Source: Siniperca chuatsi (taxonomy: Eukaryota > Chordata > Actinopteri > Centrarchiformes > Sinipercidae). Taken from it: DNA of 64,000 nt. Numbering within the stretch: the first letter of the stretch is position 1; each line of letters begins with the position of its first letter. Below, piece after piece: positions 22,736 to 35,700 of the stretch. The stretch lies in the NCBI RefSeq assembly GCF_020085105.1, contig NC_058063.1, forward strand, positions 23,337,012 to 23,401,011, given 5' to 3'. The position numbers were made by a program, and so were the translations under genes. The notes below the pieces were generated by a model. It was not told the DNA's origin and ran no database searches. It saw only the letters and a list, made by a program, of their open reading frames with translations.

Positions 22736-22969
22736 TAAAGCAAAGAAAGAAGGTGAGTTTCTAGCTGTTTTTTTTAAAGTGAGGAAAAATAACTCTGTTT
22801 CATTTCACTGGAATTGATCCAGCGATGGCATCGACACAACAGCGTCCTGATTCAGTCTGACATTTTAACAAGGCTCTATGACAGCAGCCCAATACAAATG
22901 CAGTCAAAGTAAACTTCAATATCTCCTAAAATAAAACATTTGCTTTAAGAATAAAACATAATTCAAACA

Positions 22970-24720
22970 CTTCTTTTTCTCTAGGCGACCCTAAATTCTA
23001 CATGTGTATATAATCCATCATAAATCTTAAATGCAACTATTCAAATGAAATGAATCTTCAGTTTCAAACTGGTTGATGAGAGGCTGTTGAGAGGCCGGGT
23101 TACGCTAGAAAAGAACTAGTTTGTACGATTGCAGAATCGTAATAGACTTTTTTTAGGATTTGAGAAAGGTAGCACTGCATAAAAAGGTTATTTACAGATA
23201 CAGAGCATATGAAAATCTATTGTATTTAACCATATTTGACAGCTTCATCCCTTCTGTAGTGTTACAGCCAAGCAGATAATTAAAGACACATGAGACTGAC
23301 GACGAAGACAGGTGAGTGTGCAAACATACACGCTATCACATATCCACCAGATGTTTGTGTGTTTGGTCAGTACAACATACAGTATCTGTGTCAGCACAGC
23401 ACACACACAGATGTGTCTTGTAACAATAAATCATCCCAGCAGAAGAGAGAAAAACACAGCAGTCAGTCAGAGCTTCAATATCTCCACAGAAGGAATATCA
23501 GTGACGATAAAGGCCAATATTTTCACAATACAGAAGATTAAACTACATGTGAACTGGAGACAAGAGTGATAAAAGATAATATGCTGAATGAGGCGAGACA
23601 CTACAGGCAAAAACATTTTTCTTTCAAAAACTGGTCAATTTTGAGATTTGGTCTTCTTTCAGACTAGTGGAAAGAAAACATCCAAAATACACATTTAGGT
23701 GTTTATTTTACTACACTTTGTCTATTTGCTTCTGTAGCTTTCTCCTAAATTCACCATTGGATTATCCTTAAATATTAAGAGATGGACTGTGTACTGTGTG
23801 TCGTAAAAAAAAAAAAAAGATTTTGCTGCTTTGCATTAAAGTGAGATGCACACCAACTTGAAGATGGACTTTTTTTATCTGCATTTACTGGTTGACTTAG
23901 CTTAAGTAGCCCTGTGACATGTTAATCTCTGCTGACTGGCTAATAAACCTTAAAGCTTTGCAGTAAAGACCCACTGAACGTGATGCAAGGCAAAGTTCGC
24001 AATTGGCTTCGCAAGGCATTGTGGGATTCCGCTGGCATTACAAGGCTTAATTTGCATAAAGTTGAAAATTACGCAAATGAGGGAGAGATTCGCCAGATAT
24101 AGCCAACAAACAAAAAGTGACATAATGGTGGGACAGGACGTTAAGTGTTTAACTTACCTGGATGAACAGCGGTGGAGGAGAAGATCTTTGTTGTACTTTG
24201 TTGAGATCCCTCTTTTCTGTCCCTGGCCTCCAAGACTACTTCTACAAAAAACAAAAAACAAATTGCTGCTTGACACAAAGTCACATACATTGTTGTAAAA
24301 TGTGGGTATAGGTTGCTTTGCTTGTTTGGCCGGACAGTCCCTGACTTACTGAGTGAGTGAAGGCTGGATTCAGACAGGCTGAGGTGAAAATACCAGTCAC
24401 GTGCATTGATGCTGCAGCGGTGGGGGTGGAAAAGTTTAAACAGACTCAACTTTTGGAAAAATCCAACCCGATGTCATGCTGTGGTGGCCAATCCAGCGAT
24501 CAGACTGGTCAAACTGCTCCAGTCAGCTTCATTTGGTTTGTTAATTTGTTTGTTTGAGAGAGAGTGACACAAAAAATCCTAGCAACCAAAACAAAACAAA
24601 ATATGTGGTCACTGTTTGACAGGTGAGGTTGAAAAATTCCATGAGAGTAGCTGCACCAAAGATTAGCTCCTGAATACATCTTAAACGTGGACCTAAAAAA
24701 GTGGGACATTTTGCAAAATT
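22970..24720. other. Non-coding stretch
   Basis: No supported gene on either strand. Short frames at 23.3-23.6 kb and 24.1-24.6 kb lack domains, splice context or repetition elsewhere in the window. Confidence 0.4.
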
Positions 24721-24726
24721 ACCATC

Positions 24727-26200
24727 GTAGAAAAGGTTTCAGTCGTAGTCACCTGGACACTGTTTTCAGAATCAAGACGTTTTGGTTCCCATCCGGAAGT
24801 CATTCTCAATTGTGAAAATGGTCTGAGAACTCAGAAATTTAAGCTACTCTGTGTTGCTTAAGCCCTGCCCTCAGGGAGGAGTCTTCCTGAGTGTCTGCTG
24901 TTTACCCTGCCTAGTTTCACCTGAAACTGACCTTCTTTTGTTTCCATGATGGCCCAGTAATCAGTAATCAGGCCTATTGTTTTCTGGCTGCACCTCCCTC
25001 ATCACTGTTATGTACCTGATTAGCATATGATTGGCTTGACCATGGTGTTAATGCACTGTGGTAAACGGCTGGCAAGTTCAATCTCAGACCACCATTTCTG
25101 TTTGAGGGGTTTTCTTTTTTCACAAAAATGGCTTCTTTGACTCCTTTTTCAAACCAACTCTTCTCTCTACTTAGAATCTTCACCTCACTGTCTTCAAATG
25201 TGTGGTTTGTAGCTTTTAGATGCAAATGCACGGCGCTCTGCAATCCTGAGTTAGCGTGTCGTTTGTGCTGATAAAGTCTTTTGTGAAGTGGCTGTTTAGT
25301 CTCACCTATGTACCGTTCTTTGAAGTTTTCCTCACTGCATTGAACTGAATAAACTACATTGCTCTGTTTTTGTGTGGGCATCTTGTCCTTAGGATGAACA
25401 AGTTTCTGTCTTAAAGTGTTGCCTGGTTTAAAGAAAACAGGAACATCGTGCTGTCTAAAGATCCTTTGTAGTTTTTCAGACAGTCCAGATACATAAGGGA
25501 TGGAGACACTGTTCCTTCTTGGTTCTGTTACACTTTTGTCCTGTTTTTTGGCTCTTTTAACTTTGTTGAGAGCCCAAGTAGGATAACCACAGGCTGAGAG
25601 AGCATTCTGGACATGCCTTTCCTCCTTCTTCTTCTTACCCTCTGAGCCGGTGGGCACTTCTTGGGCTCTGTGTTGTAATGTCCGTATTACACCCAGCTTG
25701 TGCTGTAATGGATGGTGTGAGTCAAAGAGCAAGTATTGATCCGTATGTGTTGGTTTCCTGTACACTTCTATCTGGAGCTTACCCTCCTCTCCTCTGAGTG
25801 TAGAACAATCAAGAAAGGCCAGGCGGTTCTCTTTGGCATCCTCTTGTGTGAACTTGATATTGGGGTCCACAGTATTGATATGCTCTGTAAAAATAAACGT
25901 AAACAGCAGACACTCAGGAAGACTCCTCCGTGGCAGGGCTTAAGCAACACAGAGTAGCTTAAATTTCTGAGTTCGCAGACCATTTTCACAATTGAGAATG
26001 ACTTCCGGATTGGAGCCAAAACATCTTGATTCTGAAAACAGTGTCCAGATGACTACGACTGAAACCTTTTCTACGATGGAACACTCCTGGACAAATGAGG
26101 GACTACACCGTCACCTTCAAATAATCGTCAGAAAGGACTCCAGAGAAGAGGTAACCGCATTAATCAACAAGAACAGAAGAGGAAATATCATCTTCGGATA
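24727..26200 (-). mobile_element. 5'-truncated Penelope-like element with GIY-YIG domain
   Basis: A minus-strand frame (25,870-24,974, open slightly further upstream) begins in the thumb of a Penelope-type reverse transcriptase (NRLAFLDC, VYRKPTHTDQYL). It ends with a GIY-YIG endonuclease: VVYSVQC, then RYIGETKQPLHKRLYQHKRH, with the downstream acidic and Lys/Arg residues. The palm with the catalytic Asp residues is missing. About 180 bases at the left (24,727-24,907) recur inverted at the right (26,086-25,889), including GGTTTCAGTCGTAGTCA and TCTTCCTGAGTGTCTGC, giving a long terminal inverted repeat. The right end also has extra Penelope-like terminal sequence to about 26,200. The copy cannot move by itself. 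Because the endonuclease frame is intact, decay is limited. Confidence 0.85.
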
Positions 26201-27260
26201 TATTTTTTAAATCAAATGAACTGGCTAACAGTCAAGCTAGCTAGCAACTGTTAACTGCTACAAACTTTCCAAAGGAGAAACTGCACTGAAGAAGCTAACA
26301 GAAGAACCTTATAAAGACAAGAAGAAAAATTAAAGGATCCTTGTTGGTAACTCCATACAGAGTGAGTCATAGAAAAACGAGACATCCCGCAGATAGAAAC
26401 GAATAAGAAAGAGCAGAAGGAGTTAATAGATAATTAGAATACTTATAATTATAATAAGTTATCTTGTTATGTAACTAAAATATCAAATACATGTAGTGGA
26501 GCAGAAGTATAAAGTAGAAGGAAACTGAAATACTCCAGTAAAGTACAAGAACCTCAAAAATGTGTTTTAAAACATTGACTGGGTGCTGGTAAAAGTCCTG
26601 GATTCAATAAAACAATGCTAAATTAATAAAAAGAAAAACAATATCTAACAACTCCCCATTTTCAGTAAAAATGATCTCCATCAAGTGTAAAAAAAATAAA
26701 CAATTTTTGCTTAAGAAAAAACCCTAAAATCATCATTTAAAAAACCATCTCTTGTAATACATGTTAACACTATTTTACATACATTATTACACATTTTCCT
26801 CCCATAATCATAATATAAAAGCATTTTTGTGGGCTTGACATGTATTTCTGTAGATAAGACGTGGAGATGTCCACCAGAAATGTATATAGCTGTAACAGAT
26901 TTTGTTTTATTAATATGTAATATTAATCACTCTGACCTGATGAGAATCCATGAAGGGCAAAATATCCCACAAGTAAGGTGTAGTCTATGGCTAAAACATT
27001 CCAACTACATACTTCTTTAACTTTATTAAATTTCAATTAAATACCATAAACAGCTTTTATCTTGGGACTGAAACTATCTGTGAGGTGTTTTTAAAGATTT
27101 ACATCTTCAGCAGGAACCAATGGGCTTGGAGCTGAGAGCCACAGACAGGAAGTCAGACAGTATTGCGAGGAGGACTAACATGGTGTTGGTTTGAGTCTTT
27201 TTAGGGGATTTCTTGACATTAATCAAAATGTAGATTCTAGCCATCCTTATCCTTTATGTA
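26200..27260. other. Non-coding stretch with repeat scraps
   Basis: It contains a piece of the interspersed repeat at 26,470-26,560. No gene is supported. Confidence 0.4.
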
Positions 27261-27263
27261 GCA

Positions 27264-27733
27264 TCAAGGTCTGAGGCACATTTTCAAAATATTTAACAAC
27301 AGAATCTGAGCTTCAGTCTTGCAGCAGTCTGATCCAATGTGGTGGGACTTCATGTGTCTTTTCACAGAGTGGCTCTGACTGAAGGCCATGTCGCAGACAG
27401 AGCATTTGTAAGGTTTCTCCCCAGTGTGGACCCTCATGTGAGTCACCAGGTTTGAGTTGCATAAAAATCCTTTGTTGCATTTGCTGCAAACGTGCGGCCT
27501 CTGTCCCCTGTGGACCCTCATGTGGACCTCTAACTTCTGCTTTGTATGAAATGTTTTGCTGCAGATTTCACAGATTAATGCTGCTTCTCTAACAGCGTGA
27601 CCCGAGTGACTCAACATGTGTTGGGATAAAGTTTCAAGGCTGCTGAGGGATTTACCACACATGTTGCAGCGGTGCAGCTTTTCACCTGTGTGGGTCAACC
27701 TGTGACGTGTGAGATCAAACTTTGAAACACATG
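27264..27733 (-). pseudogene. Truncated C2H2 zinc-finger fragment, separate family
   Basis: The minus-strand frame carries the last half of one finger (KFDLTRHRLTH), then four complete C2H2 fingers and a C-terminal tail ending KMCLRP. The linkers differ from the 3-42 kb family (HSGHAVREAA, HRGQRPH). Homology stops at 27,733, exactly where Penelope-like terminal sequence begins, so the upstream fingers and any N-terminal domain are gone. It could be the last exon of a gene broken by the insertion. An in-frame start upstream is lacking, so no intact protein is expected. Confidence 0.7.
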
Positions 27734-27857
27734 GTAGAAAAGGTTTCAGTCGTAGTCATCTGGACACTGTTCAGAATCAAGACATTTCGGCTCCCATCCG
27801 GAAGTCATTCTCAATTGTGAAAAATGGACTGGGAACTCAGAAATTTAAGCTACTTGT
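27734..27857. mobile_element. Solo Penelope-like terminal repeat
   Basis: The segment matches the left end of the element at 24,727-24,850 in the same orientation, including GTAGAAAAGGTTTCAGTCGT and AACTCAGAAATTTAAGCTAC. It separates the zinc-finger fragment from the L2 LINE. Confidence 0.85.
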
Positions 27858-30050
27858 TGTAAAGAGGCTAAAACAGGTGTTATGTGGTCGTCGTACTTCT
27901 CGGTCCTGGTTAACAGCCTAGCAGCTGAGTTTTGTACAGTCTGCAGTCGTGTCAAAGTTTTTTGATTAAGACAAGTGAACAGGCTGTTACAATAATCAAG
28001 GCGAGAGGAGATAAAAACATGTACAACAGTTTCTACATCACTAAGATTTAAAATAGATCGTATTTTTGCAATATTTCTGAGGTGATAAAAACATGATTGG
28101 ACAAGCTTAGTGATATGTTGCTCAAAACATAAATTGCTATCAAACAGGACACCAAGATTTCTTGCAACAGGCTTGATATGTTGTGACAGGTTACCAGTAG
28201 ATGGCAGTATTTGTTTAGTGATGTGTTGGGGCCCAATAACAAGGATTTCAGTTTTATTTGAGTTGAGCTGTAGAAAATGTATCGACATCCAGTTTTTTAT
28301 GTCAGACAGGCAGTCCTGCAGAGAACTCGGCGTACTGAGGTCAGTGGGCTTGACAGGGAGGTAGAACTGCGTGTCATCCGCATTACAATGAAAAGAAATA
28401 CCATATCTGCGGATTACATCACCCAAGGGAGCACGTACAAGGAGAATAGTATTGGTCCCAGAATTGAACCAATTGAACATTGTTTCAGTGCTGTGGTGTT
28501 GACGAAAGCCAGACTGGAACTTCTCAAAGGTATTATTGTTTTCCACAGCAGCACGAAGCTGCTTAGATACAAGTTTTTCGAGAATCTTCGAAATAAAAGG
28601 CAATTTGGAGATTGGGCGATAGTTATCCAGGAGGGTGGGATCAAGCCCAGGTCTTTTTAGGACTGGCTGGACACAAGCTGTTTTAAAGAAATCAGGGACG
28701 CAGCCAGTAGACAGCGAGCTGTTCAAAATAATTTGTAAAAGGGGCGCAATACAATCCATAACTTCCAATAAAAACCTAGTTGGGATTTTGTCCAGAGGGC
28801 TGGAGGACACTCTTATAAGAGACATGATGTCTGCGAGTTCAGGTAGAGTAACAGCAGAAAAATTGCTCAAAGAATCCCTGAGCGGGTGATCCACATCTAA
28901 AAAGGCAGGATTGGGAGTGATATCAGATCTTATTAACTCCACCTTTCCATCAAAGTGCAAAAGAAACTTTTCACAATCAGCATCACACTCAGCAGGGGCA
29001 CAAGGAGAGGCAGGGTTAACTAACTGATCCAGAGTCATAAACAGGAATCTGGGGTTGTGCTGATGGGCAGAAATAAGTGCAGAGAAATGACATGTTCTTG
29101 CATCCTTCACCATCCTATTATAAAGGCGTAATAACTCTTTCATGGCCACAAAGTGGACCTGGAGACCTGATTTCCTCCATCTGCGTTCTGCTCTTCTGCA
29201 TTTCTTTTTACAGCTTCGAATACTGTCATTTAACCCTGGCTTTTTTCTAGTCTTTGGGTTTGGTCTATTTTTCAGAGGAGCTATGAGATCTAAGGTTGAA
29301 GAACACAGATAGTTAAAATAATCAACCAAATCGTTGGTGTTGGAGGAATCGGGAAACACACTGCCCGGCGAATTGAACAGAATTTTGAGGCACTATGCTC
29401 ATTAAGGACGCGTGTGTACTCAGAGTGGGATAATTCAGTACTAGCAGCCTCTAATTCACAGTTAAAAACAATGCATAGGTGATCAGATACAAACATGTCC
29501 CTGATTTCCACAGATGGGGTTTTCAGGCCCAGACTAAGACTAGGTCTAAGGTGTGGCCACGGGAATGAATTTGGCCAGACACATGTTGTTGAAAGTTAAG
29601 AGTTAGTGATATTTAAAAAATCAGCAGCAAGGGCATTAGAGGAGTGATCAACATGAATATTAAAATCACCACAAAGAATAATTCTATCATAATTTAACAC
29701 AAGACTGGATAAAAACTCAGGGAGTTCCAACAAGAAGGAGCCAGCTGTTCTAGGGGGGCGATAAATAATAGCAAATATGACCGGGAGGGGGCCGCCAAGT
29801 TTAAACATGAGCACTTCAAAGGAGGAAAAATCATTGCAAGTTATGAGGTCACACTTAAAATGCTTCCTATAGACAGTAACAAGGCCCCCACCTTGTCCAC
29901 AGACCCTAGGGCGACTAAAGCAGTCATAGTCAGGAGGGCACAATTCAGCCAGCTGACTGTGATCACCAGGACGTAACCAGGATTCAGTTAAAAACATAAA
30001 ATCTAATCTAGTGACACTTCTGCCGGGTACACAAAAATGCCGACACATGC
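27858..30050 (-). mobile_element. L2-type LINE, truncated and frameshifted
   Basis: On the minus strand, 30,048-29,596 encodes part of an APE-type endonuclease (FLTESWL, YRPPRTAG, CGDFNIHVD). After a frameshift GHTLDLV and VSDHLCIVF continue near 29,580-29,450. The frame 29,359-27,858 encodes the reverse transcriptase (NYRPISKLPFISKILEK, HCNADDTQFYL, LGVLFDS, SSRLDYCNSL). The FDTVDH box is missing: sequence jumps from HHSTETM to GSILGPILFSLYVL, which lies in another frame, and a second indel restores the first frame. The 5' end is cut near 30,050. The 3' end is cut at the Penelope-like repeat, losing the usual LHWLPV tail. Inactive. Confidence 0.85.
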
Positions 30051-30221
30051 GCAGTACACAACCAGAATGCAGTAAAACACAGCCGAAGTACAGATACTGC
30101 GTTTCTGGTTTTTAGCTCCGGAGCCATGTAGACTTTACATTTATTCTATTTTAAGGGGGGATCACAAACATTTCCTGTGAAATAGTCTGGTGCCACGAAA
30201 CAGTCGACTCTCCTGATTTAC

Positions 30222-30732
30222 CTTGCGTTTAGCCTGGTTTGATCAGAAGTGAATGAAGAATCTTTAACAGCATAGACTTTTCTCTGCAGGAGATGAAGCT
30301 CTTCCTCACTGACCTGGATGGCCTCTTCCTCTTGTGCCTGGAAGAGTTTCGTTCCCAAATCATATTTCCACCAAAAAGCAGTGACATCCTCTTTGATAGC
30401 AAAAACGTACCGCTAGCATTGAAGGACTTCCTGTAAATGTGCAGTACAGTATATAAAGTCAAGCACGTGCATTTGGTCAGAAAGTACAAAAAGCAGACCG
30501 AGTACCTTCAGTCGGATGTAGAGGGCTGAATGCCCAGTGGATCCATAGATCTCCTCTGGTGTCAGCATCTATATTTTCAGAGGCTGGAGTCTCCTCGTCC
30601 TGTTGGATGTGAAGACGTCAAAAGGTTTCTCAGCAGCCAGCTGAGGGAAGGTGGACCTCAGCAAGTCCAGGAAGTCTGCCTCCTGCAGGCCACAAGGACA
30701 CTGCAGCTCCTGCAGCGGGTACTTCTTATACA
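30222..30732 (-). pseudogene. Two decayed exons of an unrecognised gene
   Basis: Exon A (30,732-30,506) follows a GTTTCAG acceptor and ends at AAG/GTACTC. It reads YKKYPLQELQCPCGLQEADF and later PFDVFTSN, then an in-frame TAG, then in a shifted frame TPEEIYGSTGHSALYIRLK. Exon B (30,430-30,222) follows CATTTACAG and ends CAAG/GTAAAT. It has an early in-frame TAG, then reads FAIKEDVTAFWWKYDLGTKL and SEEELHLLQRKVYAVK. The paired splice sites and coherent peptides argue for a former gene. I recall similar peptides in repeated teleost proteins but cannot name the family. No function is assigned. Confidence 0.5.
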
Positions 30733-30900
30733 CTGAAACACAAAGCCAACATTCAGTGGGAGGTTAGCTAGGTCACCCAAACTTTTGTTTGGGGCTAAAA
30801 CGATGCCAGAAAAAGGGTTGCTATGTTGCAAAAGAAGGGTTGTGGAACACAAATATGTGAAAAAATAGATGTATATCTATCTATCTGTCTATATATATAT

Positions 30901-31850
<950 letters not shown>

Positions 31851-32045
31851 TACCAACACACATCACTACTGAGCCCTGACTACTACTTTTGTCTGAGTGA
31901 CGCATTCAATGTGTGCTACAGATGTCAAACGACACACTCTGAGGGGGAGAGATGAGGTGAAAAGGACAGGTGCATACAGATGTACAAACAACAGGAAGTT
32001 AGTTATTTTAGTTTGGCTGCTGATTTGAAGGCTCACCAACACGGT

Positions 32046-32060
32046 CAGCAGGTGGCGCTG
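32046..32060. promoter_or_regulatory. CTCF-like motif
   Basis: CAGCAGGTGGCGCTG resembles the recalled CTCF core. See also 56,220-56,232 and 62,344-62,360. Unproven. Confidence 0.3.
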
Positions 32061-32661
32061 CAGCAGTGAAACACAGCTCATGGAGGTGATTAAGGTACTT
32101 TAATGAAAGCCTGATTGCTGCGATTTGCACCAAAAGTCATTCCTTCACACCGTCAAATCTGAACACGCAGAGATACACATATTTTTAGAATCAGTGTATA
32201 ACTGAATCTAAACTGAACAGTTATAACTGCAGAACTTGCCAGAGAATCACTATGTTTTTCAATTTTCTTCAGTATCAAAGTAATCCAATGATAGTTGTCT
32301 GTACATACATGGGTACAACACCCCAGTCGCTAGACACTGAGCCTCAACAGAAACATGACGGCAGAAGTAGTTAAGAATAATCATTTATAGTAATAACACG
32401 TGTCAGTGCTAGTAGCTCTCCTATCAGTGTAACAGTGTTTCTGAATGTCAGACTCAACTTTATCTTTTTGTGTTCACAGACAGCAGGAAACCTCAAACAT
32501 TCAAATAAAATGGAACTTAAAAAACACAACAAGGAAGCTGCTGAGAACAAAAAAATACAAAGAGAAACACATGCTGAGTGACGGAGGAGGAGCAGTCAGA
32601 TATCAACAGAACAACAGCTGAAGTCTTATCACACTTCCTGCTTCAGCAACTGTCAATCAAA

Positions 32662-32662
<1 letters not shown>

Positions 32663-32695
<33 letters not shown>
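32663..32695. repeat. (CA)n microsatellite
   Basis: About 16 CA units lie 80 bases upstream of the GPIb-like start codon, probably in the promoter or 5' untranslated region. Confidence 0.95.
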
Positions 32696-32699
<4 letters not shown>

Positions 32700-32773
32700 T
32701 CTTAAGTTTCTTAGTTTTTCCTCTCAGACTGAGACAGACAGACAGTCTTTCAGGAGCGAGGGTCTTTTTCAGA

Positions 32774-35700
32774 ATGGAGCTCTTCCTCGTCCTCCTCTTC
32801 CTCCTGTCCCATGTTACCATGGTTACAGCGGTGACCGGTTGCCACAGCGACAGGGACAAGGACCACCGGCCAAGAGAGAACTGCACAGCGGCCGGCTTCA
32901 GCTACGTTGTGGCGGGATTCGAACCCTCGACCAAGGTAAGACCACGAAACACCGACAGCTGCTGGATGGAGACGACAGATCAACAACAAAGTTAAACAGA
33001 GTCAGTTTAGATGTGCAGAGGTCGCATGTAAAAAACACTCTGACTGAATGTGACAGCTGCACAGCAACTAACTCCAGTCTGTCAATTTAGTCCTGAAGGA
33101 AAAAGGAAGAAAATATATAAAAACATTTTTTAAATAGTATTGGGGGTTGCTTTTTAAGATCTCACATAATAATAATCAAAACATTTAATGCATTGAACTG
33201 TGTTCCAGTTTTATGCATTACATGAAACAAAACCCTTCACACATCTTAAACAAAATCTTAATAACTAATTTTGGTAGCTTTTAATTACAGTTTTCTTGTA
33301 ATCCTTAACTTCTACAACAGAATTTTGTAGAATGATAAAGCAATTTGCAATATTAGTGACGAGCACTAATACACCAACCAACAAAAACAGTTCTATTCAA
33401 GTCTAAACACTGCACACAGATCATTTTTAAAAAACTACCGTCCTTATCTAAACATATGAAGCTGATGTTGAGAGTCTCTTAGTTAGTTATTTGCATTATT
33501 ACAAATGTCAATGGGATTTTGAATGAGCTTTTCTTATTTCTGGAACAGAACCTGGTTTCACTTCGGCTCTATATGGCTGAAAGTTACAGAATACGCTGCA
33601 ACATCTGTTATCCCCTTTAAATACAGGACTCTCAGGACAGTTTGAATCCTGTGGAGAGTTTTCCTCAGAGGAAACTTATTGTTATCTGGGACGTGCAGAG
33701 TTTCAAATATGAATACAGCAGTTCAAATATACTGCCAAGATCAGATGATGACTATTTTTAAGTTGAATTAATTTCTTTCTACAACATCCTATATGTTAAA
33801 AAAAAAAAAAGCAGACATATTGCTGTTGTGAGGAACTTATCTGAAATTATCTGCAGACAAAAACTGAGTGTGGTCAATTTGTTCATTCATTCATTCAACC
33901 TTTATTTTAACTCGGAAATGCATTGAGGTAGAGACCTCATTTACAATAAAAAATATATTTGCACACACTAATGTTTGTTACACATAATGTATAACAAATG
34001 TATAATAATATAAACTGATAAACTGGCAGGAATTTGTGACAGCTGCACTGTAGATACCTTATAAATTAAATACCCAAAATTGCATTAAAAACCGTAAATG
34101 ATGTTTACAGGTTTTCAGGAGTCACACTGCTTCACCACCGACAGACTCTACAGAAAGGTTTTATACTGACTGTGGTTTGTCGGGTCTGAACTCGACCCTG
34201 ATTGGATGAAGTGTTTGACTGACAGGAGGAGACCACGGTGGAGACACAAGCTTCCTGTTTTAGAGTATTAAGATGACAGTTTGACAGGAAACCCCTGACA
34301 GCTCTAAATGTTTTTACTCTCTGTTTTTAGGTTCTGCTGTTTCCCAGCAACCTGTTTTCCAGTCTGTCCTGGTCCTCGTTCCAGATCTTTACGGAGATCT
34401 ATGAGATTGACCTCACAGGCAACAAGGTCTGCACCATGCTTATAACATAAATACAAATAAAGAATCAATCAAGTAAAGCCAGTTGATGTCATTGATCAAT
34501 ACTAAGTGATATGTTTCATTCAACATTTGATACTCTCATATTGTTGTATGTACATACTTAGAATTAAAAGGTTTCATGACTTTCTGTGTGTCCAGGTCCC
34601 GGAGGTGAACTCCAGCATTTCTCCGATCCTGCCCAGCCTCAGTGTTCTCCGGCTGGGGTCGAACCGTCTGACGTCCCTCTCTGACGGCTCCTTCTCCGCC
34701 TGTCCAGGTCTGACTGAACTCTACCTGGGCAACAATGCCATTGACTCTCTGAGCAACCACACCTTCTCTGGACTCAGCAAGCTGGAGGTCAGTGTGTTAC
34801 CATACATGTTGTGATTGTATCCTGTTAGCAAGGAAAGATACATGTGAACTTAGTATGTTTGGAAGTTAGGACGCACATTGCATATGTTTGTTACAAAGTT
34901 AGAGCGAATATGATGAAGGAACTAAGCGTACTGTGAAGGCTGCATGTTAGAAGTTACTAAGCAAATCATGGAGGTAGAATACTGGATGCATTTTGTGAAC
35001 ACAGCATGTTCGGAAAGACGCATACCGTGAAGGTAGCTTGTTAGGAAGTTAGGACCCAGATCATGAAGGATCTGAGTACTTAGTTTTCCTAATAAAGAAT
35101 GCTTGACTCCTCATTTGTTCCCTTCTGACTGGCTGTCCTACCTTCTAGATCCTGGAGCTGTCGTCCAATCGTATCAAGGTTCTTCCTGAGCTCATGCTCC
35201 ACCCCCTCACTGCCATAGAGACCCTCTTCCTGGAGAACAACAAGGTGGGAGAACACAAACCACAGAGCTTTGAAAGTATTTGAACACAAAATCAGTCAGA
35301 AAAAAAGTTGTTTAAACAATTATGTTACTGTATATAACTTAGCAGGGGTAAAAGTTGACAGCAGCTGTTGATTTTCTCACCTGTAGGGGACGGAGGTTGG
35401 CATGTCTAAAACTGCAGGACATTTCCTTTTCATTTCAGATCAAGGTGATGCCAGATGATTGGTTCAGCCAGAAGGAGGAGGTGCCGTATCTCTACCTCTC
35501 AGCCAATCTCTGGGCCTGCTCCTGTTCCCTTGGTTACTTGCGCAGATACCTTGATGACTACGAACTCAACGTCTACGTCCGGGATGGCCCGATCATCAGG
35601 AGCGATGCAGAGAGTGTGGTGAGTACCACAAACAGGAAAAAAAGTTACAGCATCAAACGAGAAGTAAAGACAGATGCTGCGAAAAGGAGAACATACGTGT

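Noticed and set aside
27709..28889. Plus-strand frames of up to 127 residues
   Set aside because: Antisense of the L2 reverse transcriptase.
32910..32933. tRNA B-box-like sequence (GGTTCGAATCCC on the minus strand)
   Set aside because: It lies inside a coding exon of the GPIb-like gene, the stem pairs poorly and no A box or acceptor stem is found.
32578..33090. 170-residue frame over the GPIb-like exon 1
   Set aside because: It runs through the (CA)n tract and over the donor site in a different frame from the signal peptide.
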